Of a stretch of DNA of 64,000 nt, positions 1 through 11,933 are shown one piece after another. Both the position numbers and the translations under genes were made by a program. Each line of letters begins with the position of its first letter. The first letter of the stretch is position 1. The DNA is from Panaeolus papilionaceus (taxonomy: Eukaryota; Basidiomycota; Agaricomycetes; Agaricales), in assembly GCA_015501605.1 (NCBI GenBank), contig JADNRZ010000023.1:186001-250000 (forward strand), written 5' to 3'. The notes below the pieces were generated by a model that ran no database searches, was not told the origin of the DNA, and worked only from the letters and a program-made list of their open reading frames with translations.

Positions 1-1654
1 ATTGGTCTCGCAGGCGTTCCAAAGGGCTTGACTGACGAAAAGAAATTTGGGTAGGGTAGTAAGCCCTGCCTTGCTATTTCACGGTAGATTCGACCCTAAA
101 ATTCAATTAGACCAAGGGAAACGCAGAACATGGACATACGTACAAATGCGACGGACTACGAGTCGTCCCAAAATTAGCCGAAAGAAACGCTGCATCACTT
201 TGTGACTACTCACTGTCGAAAGCTGTAACGTTTTAGAGTCATAATGCTCGTTATGAAGTATCACTCACTGCTCCGCTGAGAGTGCTTATAGCAACCATAA
301 AATCTAGGAACCTTCTTCCACCAGGCCCGTAAAGATTCTGGAAAAAGAGGGATGCAATCAAGGACCCCGAGGTTTCAAGCTGCTCTTTAGAGAGGGCAGC
401 CACGAATGCTATATTCACGAATAAAAAGAGAGTAGAACCAAAGAGAATTGTGATGAGGCCGGCTAATCCAACGGTACGAACTGGGTCGGATGATTTGACT
501 TCGGCCAGCATGTTGAACGAATTGTGCCACCCAAGGAATGCATGGTTTGACTTGATCTGATGATGCTTGAAGTCAGGTTGTGTAGAGAACAGACAAAAAA
601 GTGTGCGTACAAAAGCTGTTGACAAAGCATTCAAGTTCCACACACTCCCGACGAACGGGTGACGGAAATTGGCGTATGGGTCTTCTACAGAGGTAAATCC
701 AAGGAACATTGCTATGCCGTTGGCCACAATACTTGAGATAACCATCAGGATTACAGAGACTCGAATAAGCGACAGAGACAACTTACAAGCCAAGAAACAA
801 GACTTTTACAGACGACAAAACATTGACAACCTTCAAGCAAAATCTAGTTGAAATGGATGCACCTGTTAAAACTATTAAGGATTGAAGTCAACATGGTGGA
901 AGTGAGGAGCCTACATGTAGACACAACCAGTATTGTTGTAATACAAACTGCAACTTGATTTCTGGCATTTACTTCGATAGAAAAAGCAGACAAGAAATAT
1001 TGGCTAAATATGACAAAGGTGCTCGTTCCAGAGCTGGTCATCAAGGCTTTAGTTGGGAGGCATTCCGCTTACTCAAGAGAAAGATGCCATACCTAACCAG
1101 GATTGTTGTCAATGCAAATGCTATCGGCACTAGGAAACGAGGTTTGGGGTATGCTTGCTCAAGATATACCACGTCTCCGCCAGAGCGAAGAGGAAATAGT
1201 GATGCATATTCTGCGTATACGGCCAATCCAGCTTCACGAGTCTGAGCTGCGTGCGTTGTCCATAACATGAAATTGCAGCGTACCAAGGGCAAACAATGGT
1301 GCCAAAAGCCAGGAACCCAGTAAAAGCCCAACAGAGCCTAGTGATCCGAACATAATCCCTGGTATCGAATATATGCCAGAGCTGCCAAACGGGCCATGAA
1401 GTTGACAACAAGGCCTTGAACAGTGAAAACGAACCCAATCATTGCGCCAATGTTCATCATGACCGCCGAGGTCAAGGTGAGTTGTTGTCCCAGAGGGTTT
1501 GTCTGAATGAAGCCATTAATCAGATTTCTAGATCAATAATGATAAATTCGAATGCCTCTTCAACAGGTGCCCCTGGGATATGCCTTCCTTCAGATGATGG
1601 CTCCGCGTCGATGTCTTCTCCATCATCTCGAACTTGAAGAATTTCATAGGGCAT
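1..1654 (-). CDS. MUP1: Mup1-type amino acid permease (3' end beyond window)
   Basis: APC-superfamily amino acid transporter of the LAT/Mup1 (high-affinity methionine permease) type, a multi-spanning plasma-membrane protein. From the start at 1654 there is a short acidic cytosolic N-terminus, then NPLGQQLTLTSAVMMNIGAM, which matches the first membrane helix of the family. Other family blocks seen are AFLGWHNSFNMLAEVKSSDP, KEQLETSGSLIASLFFQNLY and LFPLRSGGDVVYLEQAYPKP. The block order on the minus strand is collinear with one multi-exon gene. An exon at about 1-95 (GRIYREIARQGL, LPKFLFVSQALW) continues the family C-terminal half, so the gene runs off the left edge. Exon ends were not all resolved. 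Family assignment is firm; the substrate is inferred. Confidence 0.8.
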
Positions 1655-1955
1655 GAAGACAACAACCCTGTTCAAGGCTCAAGGTGACTGTAGTCAAAGA
1701 AGCGTGTTATTATAACATGCTGACCGTTACCAGTACATAATTCAATGGGCTACATCACGGTGAGAAGACAAATTTGAACAGAATCAATTGAATCCTGATT
1801 CCCTAAACGCGGTTGCACGTGATCCAGGGGCGCTTTGCTGTTCATTACGATTGGACACGTAGACGATAAATTTATAGCAGCAAGCTCATTATTGACCAAC
1901 TCATCATACACCTCCTCCGTCTTTCTTTCTTCTTTCCTTTAGTTTCGGTTTTATA
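1655..1955. other. Divergent intergenic region
   Basis: About 300 bp between the divergent permease and DnaJ genes, so it holds both promoters. A pyrimidine-rich stretch lies just before the DnaJ start (about 1910-1945). I see no clear TATA box and no other feature. Confidence 0.5.
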
Positions 1956-3648
1956 ATGTTATCACCTCTTTTGTTGGTGGTACTTTTCCTAACTGCCTTT
2001 GCGGCAGCAGCAGATTTCTACAAGGTCCTGGATGGTCAGTCGCGTATTCCCAGACAGCTATTATTATATTTATTAAACATTTTATGTCGTTATTTAGTGC
2101 ACAAGTCAGCTTCTGACAAGGATATCAGAGCTGCCTACAAGAGACTAAGTAAAAAGTTCCATCCTGATAAGAACAAGGCGCCAGACGCTGAGGAACGTTT
2201 CGTTGCAATTGCTCGAGGTGTGTCGACATTGCTTGACTGTATACATATGTCGCCAAGATGCTGATAGTCATTTTCTAGCCTACGAAGTCTTATCTGACGC
2301 TACCGTAAGTTCCCTCTTGGGCAGACGTACGCTCGCCTAACCACCTTGTAGAAACGTCAAATATATGACCGTCATGGAGAGGTAATGTCTGTCAACGATA
2401 TTTGGTCGTCATTTACTAACAAATGTACAGGAAGGATTGAAACAACACGAGGGTGGTGGTGGAGGTCCACAAGCCAACCCATTCGATATGTTCTCCAACT
2501 TCTTTGGTGGCGGTCGTATGTGTCTTGAGCTTCTGGGTTCATGAATCACTGCTGATTTGCATTTCCAGACGCCTACCAACAGGCACGTCGTGGTCCATCC
2601 TCTCTTACGGAATTCGAAGTTTCTTTGGCCGATATGTGCGTCATTTCTATGCTGATAAGGCTTCCAATGCTGACCTCTTTACAGGTACAAGGGTGCCAGC
2701 ATAGACGTAGGTCGCCACGTTGCGTCTGCACAACCGATGATTGACCTCTATTCTAGTTTATGATCAAAAAACGCATCCTTTGCGACCACTGTCGAGGATC
2801 AGGAGCTGCATCTGATGGAGACATTCATACATGTTCAGGTTGCGGAGGTTCTGGAGTCAAGGTGGTCAAGCAACAGGTAAATAGACATGCTCCCTATCAG
2901 TCCCTATCTGCAACTTCAGTTGTCTGACTCTCATATCACCAGATCTTCCCCGGCATGTTCGCACAAAGTCAGGTCTCATGTAACGACTGTGGCGGTCGCG
3001 GAAGAGTCATCAAGAAAAAATGCCCTCACTGCGGTGGTTCGAAAGTCGTCGATCACAGCGCCCATTACACACTGGAGGTCACTGCTGGAATGCCCGAGGG
3101 CCATGAAGTCGTCTTCGAGGGCGAGGCTGATGAAAGCCCAGACTGGGAAGCTGGTGATGTTGTTCTCAGGATCAGGAGTAAGAAAGAGAGTGGTGGATGG
3201 AGAAGAAAAGAGACCAGCTTGTACTGGAAAGAGTCTATTGGCGTTGATGAGGTAAGTGCACCTTCTTCTCCTACTGCCCGCATTTCTGACTTGGATTGTG
3301 CAGGCACTTCTCGGATTTGAGAGGAATATCACCCATCTTGACGGACGCACATTAAATGTCGTCAGGAAGGGCGTCACTCAGCCCAACTTCGTGCAGGTCA
3401 TCAAAGGAGAGGGTATGCCTGTCTTTGGTCGACCATCACTGAAGGGCGACCTTTTCATTGAATACAATGTCATCCTACCGCTGGAGGTCAGCAAGGAAAC
3501 GCGTCAGAGTGAGTCCTTTCTTTGTGATCTTTAATTAGTCTTCACACCTGTCATAATTTGCATCATTTGCTGACGAACGCTCATTGGTCTGTTTTCAGAG
3601 CTAATGGATGCCTTCCAATCCCCTACCTCGACGCGCGACGAGCTATGA
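1956..3648 (+). CDS. SCJ1: ER-lumenal DnaJ (Hsp40) co-chaperone, Scj1-like
   Basis: Type I DnaJ protein predicted to work with the lumenal Hsp70 (BiP/Kar2) in protein folding. Eleven exons fit: 1956-2034, 2098-2217, 2279-2304, 2352-2381, 2431-2515, 2569-2635, 2685-2706, 2757-2876, 2943-3251, 3304-3508 and 3599-3648, giving 370 aa in frame. In order: hydrophobic signal peptide (LLLVVLFLTAFAAAA), J domain with the HPD motif in KKFHPDKNKAPDAEERF, a short Gly-rich stretch (EGGGGGPQ), a zinc-binding region with four Cys motifs (CDHCRGSG, CSGCGGSG, CNDCGGRG, CPHCGGSK), and the C-terminal substrate-binding domains. The last 50-nt exon ends ...TSTRDEL, an ER-retrieval-type tail like the KDEL of yeast Scj1. 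Signal peptide plus RDEL strongly support lumenal location. Confidence 0.9.
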
Positions 3649-4088
3649 CCATGTATCTATTAGAATACCTTAATTGCGGATATCCTATCATTATTCACAT
3701 TGTATCAGTCACACACCCAGACGACCTGAATGAGAGCGAAAACCTGAAGACTGGTTGGCAAATGAAGCTAAAGATAGATCCATCTCCCTCCGCGAAGCAA
3801 GGATTTACCGTCTCGCTAAACTCCTGACCATGTAGTGGTGCATATTTTTAACTTGGGAAATTGGTGCATGAAGAGATGAATGATGCACCTAAATTACTCG
3901 TGACATTCAGACAGATGGTTGCATTCGAGATTAATGTGATAGCTGGCAGACTAGTCAATTCTCTCTCAAGGTCAGAGAATCCATGTGGGTTTGTTCTACA
4001 ATTAGTCAGAAGTCTAACAGTACTATTTTACATTAGTGGGATTCATAGGTTGGACTGGGTTGGACCGGAGTAACTTCAGCAAGGCTTC
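3649..4088. other. Convergent intergenic region
   Basis: 440 bp between the 3' ends of the DnaJ gene and the kinase-like gene, holding both terminators. A small direct repeat, GGTTGGAC twice within about 20 bp, lies near 4047-4067. Short open frames here show no family resemblance. Confidence 0.4.
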
Positions 4089-5839
4089 CTAATAGTCATG
4101 CAGCGATTTCAAGTACAGATCTGGGCATGGTGTGAATGGGCATTCATCAGACGCGACTGCATTGTCAAAATCGATCAGGGTGAACTGTCCGGCTGGCCCC
4201 TTCAAAACGTTTCTTTGGGCTATGTCATGATGGTGAATCCCAAGTCTATGCAACTCTGCCACCCAGCTTTCTAAATGTGGAGTTACCTCCTCCCATGCTT
4301 CCTGCTCAACTGGCTTCCCTTCGAACGAAAGAAAAATCCCCGTCTTAGTCCGCGTCGAAATGTGGCCCAATAGTGTGGGGATCCAGGGCACGCGAGCTTG
4401 AGAGAGCCGATGGTAGAAGTTCAGCTCACGATGAAAGCTTTCGGGTTCGAAATAGTCTTTAAACACAACACCCCTCTCTTCGTCTGTCCATATAAAACAG
4501 CTGTTGCCTAATGAACGCAACTGAAGGTTCAAAGATAGCGTTCTGGTAAATATGAGACTTCAAGTTGGGTTTTTGATCTGGAACTCTTAGATGACTAGTA
4601 CTTACCCACAAGGCAGCCTGAAGCCGTTGGCATGCACGAGGAACGGCTCTTTCATGTCCGGTAATAGGACAGACGATACGAATCTAAACTGGAGCCATAC
4701 CGGAATGCATCTCAGCAATGCTGAGCGCACTACTTTCCCGAGACTTGGGGAAGAGGGGATCTCGACGATTGGATTTTCCCAGCTACGAATCGCGTTCTGC
4801 ATACCCTGCCATATGCCGTTGAAAAAATAATCAAAGATATTTTCAACGGTGGCATCATCCCGTCTAGCGGTGTCGAGGTTGACCGCCTGTTGCAATTGAG
4901 AGCCAGCCAGGTTTTTTGACCACAGCAATTTCTTGTTTACTGAATCCCAAGTTGCGACGTATTGAAATCCGTAAACGCCCGTGAGCAAGCACGGGGTACC
5001 TTCTGGCAGGACATACTTAGTGTGCCTGCCAGCCAGTTGCTCGAACACCTAAAGTAGACAGATCGGCGCAAGGATTTGTCCAACTTCCGAAATATTCCTA
5101 CCTGTCCTATCGACGCGAGAGCAGTTGTCATAGAGGTCGTATCAGTGTCCGTCGGATGGTCCTTCATTGCCCAATCTCTCTCCAAGAACCATTTCTCTTC
5201 CACAGCTCTGTCCATTATTTCCGTTACTTCACCGTTTAAACATGGATTCTTAAAGTTTAGGAAGCATATAATTTCTGCCGATCTACGACGAGCAGTGATT
5301 GGTATGCCGACCATTTTATCGGATGCGGTATTGATGGAGCAGAGGGACCAAGCGCCAATGATGTCAAGTGCTCGAATTTTGTCGAATATGTACTTGTTTC
5401 CCTTGTATCGGTTGAGGCAGTAGAGTTTGAGGAATATCAGGATGTGGTCAACGACCTTTGTCCCTTCGTCGGAGCTAGTGACAAATTTAGACATCTCGTA
5501 CTCGGTGTTATGACCCACAGGTCGGCCTCCAGGCTCTAGAGGATATTGGACAAAGCTTTGGAGCACGTTGTAGAGGGGTACCCTTTGGAAAATCTTCTTA
5601 ATGCTTCCTACATCGTCCTCTTTAACAACGAAGTCATGACCACTATGAGGCGAGCCTTTGGGAAGTTGGTTATTTGGTTCCAATGAGGGACCATGTTCGT
5701 TGATTGCAGCAATGGCCAGATTAGATAAAGACTGGCAGGTTTTTGCTGAGCCCGTTGTCCCCGTTTCGTACACGGGGCTTTGCAATTGGAGGGCGTCTAT
5801 GCAGGCCCTTTTAAGGTCGTTATAAGATATTTGAGACAT
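4089..5839 (-). CDS. Kinase-like domain protein with novel N-terminal region
   Basis: Three exons (5102-5839, 4606-5048, 4089-4542) join in frame to 544 aa. The N-terminal ~370 aa are not recognised. The C-terminal ~170 aa have protein-kinase-like signatures: a possible ATP-anchoring Lys in GVVFKDYFEPE, a catalytic-loop motif HHHDIAQRNVLKG (HxDxxxxN) and a metal-binding LIDFDNA in place of DFG. The fold is therefore a small atypical kinase-like unit at the C-terminus, as in several basidiomycete-expanded families; the substrate is unknown. The start at 5839 (MSQISYNDLKRAC) is chosen over an upstream in-frame Met because the neighbouring copy aligns from the same residue (MLQTSYSDLKCAC). The intact gene lies head-to-head with that decayed copy. 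Confidence 0.7.
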
Positions 5840-6213
5840 ACTCTCGTTGCTGGAGTGTATCAAAGTAGCAATGACAGTGTTAAACACCTTGGGCTTTAAG
5901 CGGAGCTGACTAATGACACCGCCGCTGAGATCGTCCGTCTGTAAATGTCCGCCCCTGGTTCAGAAAATATCATGTAGACGCAGTTAAAATTGGTCTGAAA
6001 ATACCCCTAACTGGCCATCCTCAGATCAAACAGAAAATGCGTTCTGAGGGGTTACTAATAAGTTATGGCTGACGGTTTGATAGTCAGATAAATTCCGTGA
6101 TAAGGGAAGAAAAAAGGACCCAACAGGCTTCATCCCACTACTTCTCCTTCTCGCTTCGCTCCATCAGCCCAGTTCCTTTACGTCTACAGCGATATATACC
6201 AGCATCGAGGACC
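5840..6213. other. Head-to-head promoter region of the kinase-like pair
   Basis: 374 bp between the two divergent start codons. Similarity between the copies extends a little upstream of the ATGs: CCAGCAACGAGAGT on the minus side against CCAGCATCGAGGACC on the plus side. This fits an inverted duplication that included part of the 5' leader. Confidence 0.4.
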
Positions 6214-7122
6214 ATGTTACAGACATCCTATAGCGACCTTAAATGTGCCTGCACAGCAGCCCTCCGACTCCAAAGCCCTAAGCTCGAAAAGCCCAAAAGT
6301 CGGACGAGCTATAGATTACTATCGAATCTCGCCATGGAAGCGATCCAGAGACATCAAACCTCCCTCCAGTTACTGGAATCAATCCAATCAAACGAGCCAC
6401 TCTTCACAGTTCCGCGTTCCAGAGGTCATGACCACTATGTCGTTAGGGAAAACGATGCAGGAAACGTCAGGGCGCCATTAGGAAGGATATCGGTGTACGA
6501 GATCCTCAGTAATTTTGTCAACAAGGAACCAGAGGCTGGAGATAGGCCTATGGATAATGGCACTGAGGGTGATAAGTATGTCTGAATTCGTCGTGAGCGA
6601 CAGCGGAACAAGGGTCGTTGATCAGATCATGAACTTTCTCAGGCCCTACCTCAATCAATACAAAGAAACCGGCCCCTATTCGAAAAAATCCGCAGGATCA
6701 AAATCTTCGAAGCTCCCCATCCCAGCCCTGCCAATACCACACCCGATAAAATAATCGACATCCCAATCACCGAGCGCCATAGGACGGCAGAAGTTGTGTG
6801 TGTCTTGGAGTTCAAGAAGCCGTCTCTAAGTGGAAAAATAACGCGGATAATAGCTGTGGAAGAGGGATGGCGCTTGGAGCGTGATTGGGCGAAGGAGGCT
6901 TGCTTGGTCACCAGCATCTACGGGTTTCAATACCTTGCTACCTGGGATTCGATTAGCAGGGAATTGCTGTGGTCCAAAAATATGGCTGGTCCCCGACTGC
7001 GACAGGCTGCCAACGTCGATGCCGCTAGATTGGATGAAGCGACCATCGACAATATCTTTGACTTTTTCTTCAATGGCATATTGCAGGGTATGAATAACGC
7101 CATTACCAGTTGGGAATGTTGA
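6214..7122 (+). pseudogene. Decayed paralogue of the kinase-like gene
   Basis: Aligns with the protein at 4089-5839 from its start (MLQTSYSDLKCACTAALRLQ) to just before the kinase-like part. It has at least two frame breaks: near 6565-6580, where the frame runs into DKYV-stop while the homology resumes one frame over at MSEFVVSDSGTRVVDQ, and near 6670, where homology moves to the frame reading LFEKIRRIKIFEA. About 35 residues around ERDW are missing compared with the intact copy. The frame ends at NNAITSWEC, so the HxDxxxxN and DFD kinase motifs are absent. A spliced gene could hide one break, but the lost catalytic half makes a pseudogene the best reading. Confidence 0.75.
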
Positions 7123-8249
7123 TGTGCAGGGGCATTTGAGCTTTGTAGGTACTTAGTATCCCCAGAGCATGCCCGAAATTTAGAGATTTTCACTCGAAAT
7201 TCAAGTGCTATAAGGGAGGTTTTTTGTGTTTTTTTTTTGACTGTGAATGTTAGTTGCCTTTGTCAGTACTCGAAAATCCTCCAGAGAATTCTAATATTAG
7301 CAAGTCACAATTCTATGTATTTTGGAACGAGTGGTTGTCACTGGGGTCGTTTCCGTTGTTGGACCTTGTCGCCTAATTTTGCAACGATTTTTTATCGATT
7401 TCTATTCCCATTACTTCGTCGCTTAAAAGGCTTCTTGAGATTTATGACGCGTAAACGTAACTGCTGTTGTTCTCTTATACCAGCATGTCGATCAAGTTGA
7501 CTCTTATTGCTGGGATGTATTTGCGCAGCTATAATCACAGGGCAATGGCGTGAGACTTGGACTTGGGGCGAAGTGAGAGCAGCAGAAAACAAGAGGAAGT
7601 TGACACAATGTCAACCTTCGTGTATGAGCAGAACCAGACATATTGGCCAGTAAAGTATTGATTGTTTCCAACTGTTTAGGCAGGGCCTAATTTCGCCCAT
7701 TGAAAGATGGTTCTCCACGACAGATCGACGTTTTGTGAGGTTTGATGTCCAAAAATAGAAGGCATATACCCCGTTATGGTATTTCACTCCAGCGCCAAGC
7801 CATGGTACTGGGGATTCCATTGGTCGCGCTCGAAGGGCCCAAAGATAGCTGGGTTATCAGAGGTACTTTGGCAGAAGAATATGTTTCATGGTGACAGTGC
7901 TACTGTCCAATGTCCAGAGAGGAAATGATCTTACCCACCTTTCTCATTACTGCTCGTCACTTCGACATGGACGATTCCAGTATAAATACTGGGCCTGTTA
8001 TTCGAATTTGAATCATCACTCTTCAGTTTCAGTTTCTCTTCTCTTTCGTTCTATCTTCTTTCACTTTTGTTTGGCCGGGCGCCCTTCACAGTCGTTTTTA
8101 GTGCAACTTCAACTTCATCTCCTCCAGGGTAGGCCTTACATTCGCTGAAAGCAAGTGAGTGTCATCTACATATTTCATCGCTCTGGGGACATTCATTAAA
8201 CCTTTACACAGACACCGTTTCTATTACATCACCACATTATTTGTTAATC
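7123..8249. other. Intergenic region with promoter of the first small secreted protein
   Basis: About 1.1 kb. Short open frames on both strands lack recognisable motifs. The right end has a TATA box (7981-7987) and a likely 5'-UTR intron with GTGAGT at 8155 and an acceptor ending near 8211. Confidence 0.45.
7981..7987 (+). promoter_or_regulatory. TATA box of the 8250 gene
   Basis: TATAAAT, 263 bp before the ATG. The long distance is explained by a probable 5'-UTR intron at about 8155-8211. Confidence 0.5.
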
Positions 8250-9069
8250 ATGTTCGCCAAGTTCGCTGCCACCTTTTTCGTCGCTCTTTCCGTCTTCGCG
8301 ACCTCTGCCGTCGCTACCCCACTTCCCGAGACTGGTTCCGCGTTGGGTAAGCCACCTCTGAGAGGGCACAGCAATTTAATTTACATTTATCTAATTATAT
8401 CATTAGTCTCCCGTGGAGGAGGCTTCCACTCCTTCGATAACTGGGGCGGTTACTCTTCCTTGAACAACTTCGACAACTTTTACGGATCGAGCAACTTTGA
8501 CAATGTGCAGTTCAGCGAAAAGTCCATCACAGTAGTCAAGGAGAAAGAGCTCGTCTGCCATTCCGAGAGCATCGAAATCATTCAACAACGCCTCTTGGTC
8601 TTGCAAGAGATGGCGAAACGGTAAGTTCTCTCCCCACGCCCATCCACATATCGGACCGACAGCCCCACACATTCCTCCCTCAAATTTCTTTCAACATTTC
8701 ATCAAACGTTACTTGTGTACCTTTTCTGATATCCTGCTCTGTTTCTTTCTAAGCATCATCTCGGAACAAATCTGCGAAGTCGAGACTCAAACGATTGTGT
8801 TTGAACAATTCCATGCAAGCCTGCACGGCTTCAGTCGCGACCTGAGGCGCTTCTCCGGTCGTCAGGTTGGATACGATTCAGGCATCCTCTCTCACTACGG
8901 ATCTATCATCGGAAGTGACGGTTCGCTCTCCAACGACGACTTCGGCTTCAGCGGTCACGACCTCGGTAGCTCATATGTTGTCCCATCTGGCAACAACTGG
9001 GGACGCAACTCTTTCTCGACCGTCGGTAGCGCATACAAAGCTGCTCGCTCCGCTGTTTCTTCTTTCTGA
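8250..9069 (+). CDS. Small secreted protein, copy 1 of an uncharacterised pair
   Basis: Three exons (8250-8346, 8407-8620, 8754-9069) give 208 aa. An N-terminal signal peptide (FAATFFVALSVFATSAVA) is followed by a Gly/Asn/Ser/Phe-rich stretch, then a helical core with KELVCHSESIEIIQQRLLVL and ISEQICEVETQTIVFEQF, and a Gly/Ser-rich tail. No known enzyme motif is seen. The protein at 10722-11444 shares this architecture, both Cys positions, the GRQxGxD motif and both intron positions, so the two are paralogues. The product is probably extracellular or wall-associated; function unknown. Intron 1 directly follows the signal-peptide region. Confidence 0.85.
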
Positions 9070-10721
9070 GCGACCTTTCAGCAATCTGCGTTCCTTCAGA
9101 ACATCAGACCTCGATGTATGTAAGGGTCTGTCGGGGTCCCATTGTTTTGGGTCGGAACGCGGTATTTCCAGTATATGACGCTTTCCAGCGCTTTCCGATG
9201 ATTCTCTATTTCATGTGGTTGTTATGGACTTTTATATGGTAGTTTACGGAACACGAGATCAGCAGCTGTAAAGCCCTTTTTTAATACCCTTCGAGGTGGT
9301 CGGTTGTACTATTTACATACCTGGTCCCTTTTATACCTTTTTTACTTCGAATATTATTATCTTATCTTCCTTATCTCTTACGCTTAAATGCCTCACAGCT
9401 TGCGACGAATGAGATACGGGTCCGCAATGTTAAAGTATTTCGTGCAGTTGGCATTGGGTATGTAGTTCTCAGTCTCTAGCTTCTGCAATAGTGGAACCTA
9501 CATAAGGCTACATAAGTGCATATAAGACTGCAGACGATAACCGGAGGCCAACAAATTCGATCCAATATTTCGGGATTCCAAGTTAACGGACATTCCAGTT
9601 CACTGGGAGCACAAGACTTTTGACAAGCCTCGGTTTGCCTGAGCCTCCCTCAGGATCGCAGAATACCAAGCCCTGTGTGTGTTGATGTTCCATTTTTGGG
9701 CTTTATTGCCGTTTCTGCGGCTCTGAAGCCCTGCCAAGGCTTGGCTGCCATGGTAGATTTGTATCTCGTTTGTTTACGGAACTGTATTCGTGGTAGCCGG
9801 CGCGCAAGTCTCGACTTGGCCTCATTGTGGATTCAAAACCACGACTTCCATCATGTCGACATGCTCAAGGAGTCAAACACCGTCGTTGCCAGATACCACA
9901 TCAACTTGTCTCTCTTGCTCGAGCTGGGTCCGGGATAAATATTTGAATTTGTCGATAATGGAGTGCCACAACTTTTGAAGGGACCTAGAATGGTGCCATT
10001 TTCCTCGTGGCCTTACCGACAGTTTATGTCGCCCTGGACTGACAGGGATGATCCACTACGTTTTTTCTATTGCAAAAGCAAAGGATCAAACCGTCGCGTG
10101 CAGTTGCGACCCGGCCTTACATAAAATGCAATGGTTGCTTCAACACGGTCAACGCGTCTGCGTCTGCCTGGTAACTTGTGTCAGGATTCAATTGACAGTT
10201 TGTCAGACTTATCACTCGAGGATGGTAGGGTCTGGTAGGGTCCGTGGGCTTCCGTGGGAGCGTGATGCCCTATTTTTAACCCAAGGACCTGGATAATCCA
10301 ACGTGATCAACCCAACATCCCTCGATTGCCCAATCAGCGCCTCTTTCGGATTACACCCAAGACCATGACAAGATAACCCTGCATCGTTGGAAGCAGTAAA
10401 TCAACTTGACTTCATCACCGTTCATGAAATGTTTTACTGGTCGCGATCACCATAGGAATCCCTGTGCGTACCCAAAGGAATGGGTCACCTTCCGCGAAGC
10501 TGCTCCGAGTCCTATAAAATCTCTGTCTCCTCCAAGAAAAGTTTCTTCACCCCCTCTTCGTACTCTTGTTCGTTTTTCGTATTCCTTCTTTGGCCAGGTT
10601 GCCTTTTCATTCTCTTCGTTCATTTACTTCGCTTTCCTTGCCGGCAAATCGTTACTCTTTTTCTTTTCAATCACCTTCGCCCTTTTACTTTTAAGACACT
10701 CTTTCCATCTTTCGTCCGAAA
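9070..10721. other. Intergenic region between the two small secreted protein genes
   Basis: About 1.65 kb. Open frames around 9675-9980 and 10048-10296 show no domain, splice pattern or paralogue. Short tandem runs such as GGTAGGGTCTGGTAGGGTC occur near 10225. The promoter of the 10722 gene is at the right end. Confidence 0.4.
10513..10519 (+). promoter_or_regulatory. TATA box of the 10722 gene
   Basis: TATAAAA, about 200 bp before the ATG, followed by a long pyrimidine-rich leader typical of strongly expressed fungal genes. Confidence 0.55.
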
Positions 10722-11444
10722 ATGAAGTTCTCATTCGCCAAGGTTGCTTCCGTCCTTGCTGTTGTCACTGGTGCCTTCGCTGGCCCCATTGTTGACAGAC
10801 GCGACGCTTCTTTGAGTAAGCGCCCCTCACCCCACCCGCGTCCTGCATTTATACTGACCAAATAATCTAGACACCTCCGCCATCAGCCCCATCGGATTCA
10901 ACCAGTGGGCAGGCCTCCAATCCCTCTCTGGTTTCGATGATTTCTTCGGCGTTGGTAACTTCAATGGCTTGAAGAACGCCCAACTCCTTGTCGGCCAACA
11001 GAATCTCGTCTGCCAGGCCCAACAAGCCATTGTCATCCAACAACAGCTTTCCATCGTCCAGGAGTTCGCTAAGCAGTAAGTCTCAGAATCAAACAAACCA
11101 AAGTACTCAAAACCCGACTAACCCGTCTTAAAAGGATTATCCTCACCCAGGCATGCGACGTCCAGGCTCAGGTCCTCTTCCTCGAGCAATTCCGTGGTGG
11201 CCTCCGTGACTTCCGCCTTGACCTCCAACGCGTTGGTGGTCGTCAAATCGGCTTCGATGCTAACGTCGCTGTCCTCCTCCAGCAGCTCGTCCTTCCCGGG
11301 GGTCAACTTAACATCAAGGACTTCGGTTTCCGCGGTGTCGACATCGGCAAGCACCTCATGGTTCCCGGCGGCAGCGTCTGGAACGACGACGTCAACCGCT
11401 CCGTCCAGGACCTCCTCAAGCTCGTTGCTTCCCAGAGGAAGTAA
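10722..11444 (+). CDS. Small secreted protein, copy 2 of an uncharacterised pair
   Basis: Three exons (10722-10815, 10871-11075, 11135-11444) give 202 aa. Signal peptide FAKVASVLAVVTGAFAGP is followed by a possible basic processing site (DRRD). The core aligns with the 8250 protein: NLVCQAQQAIVIQQQLSIVQ against ELVCHSESIEIIQQRLLVLQ, then a second conserved Cys (TQACDVQAQVLFLEQF) and GGRQIGFD. Two Cys in the same places suggest one conserved disulfide. Codon use is strongly biased to C-ending codons, more than in neighbouring genes, which suggests high expression. No function can be assigned. Confidence 0.88.
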
Positions 11445-11933
11445 AAAGCCTACTCCACCCATTCTGATTCTTCGCTTTCGACGATTTCTTTTTTTATGAT
11501 GGTCATTTAGAGTACTTACCTTGTTTTATTTTCACCCGGGCGAGTGGTTAAAGAGTTTTTCGATTTTTTCGCATTTTTCATTGTTGGAATACAGACGAAC
11601 TCTTTCCTGTAGTACAAGGGTCAACCACATTTACTTTGTAATCATAGGTAGCACATTATTTACCTTTGATACACACCCTCCTTTGCATTTGCATCCTCCA
11701 AAATGTGGTGAAACTGAGAATTGTCAGAATAATTGTCAGACTGTCGCGTCCCTCATACTTCCTCCAAGTCACAAAGTGCTATCAACTTCAAGGTGTTCGT
11801 GTCAATGTGGCAGATTAACCATTGATGAAACCTATGCTAGTAATAAAAACAAATGTTGCACAATGAGAAAGATATACAGTGGTAAAAAGTACATTGTGGT
11901 GCAATGCAAAGCAAAAAAAATAATACAAATTGA
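11445..11933. other. Convergent intergenic region
   Basis: About 490 bp between the 3' ends of the 10722 gene and cullin-3, with an A-rich run near 11910. No gene seen. Confidence 0.4.

Noticed and set aside
3861..4073. Plus-strand frame after the DnaJ gene
   Set aside because: Lies in the convergent 3' region, no motif; the DnaJ gene already ends at 3648 with RDEL.
9675..10296. Overlapping plus-strand frames between the small secreted protein genes
   Set aside because: Two competing frames overlap, neither has domain features; most likely chance.
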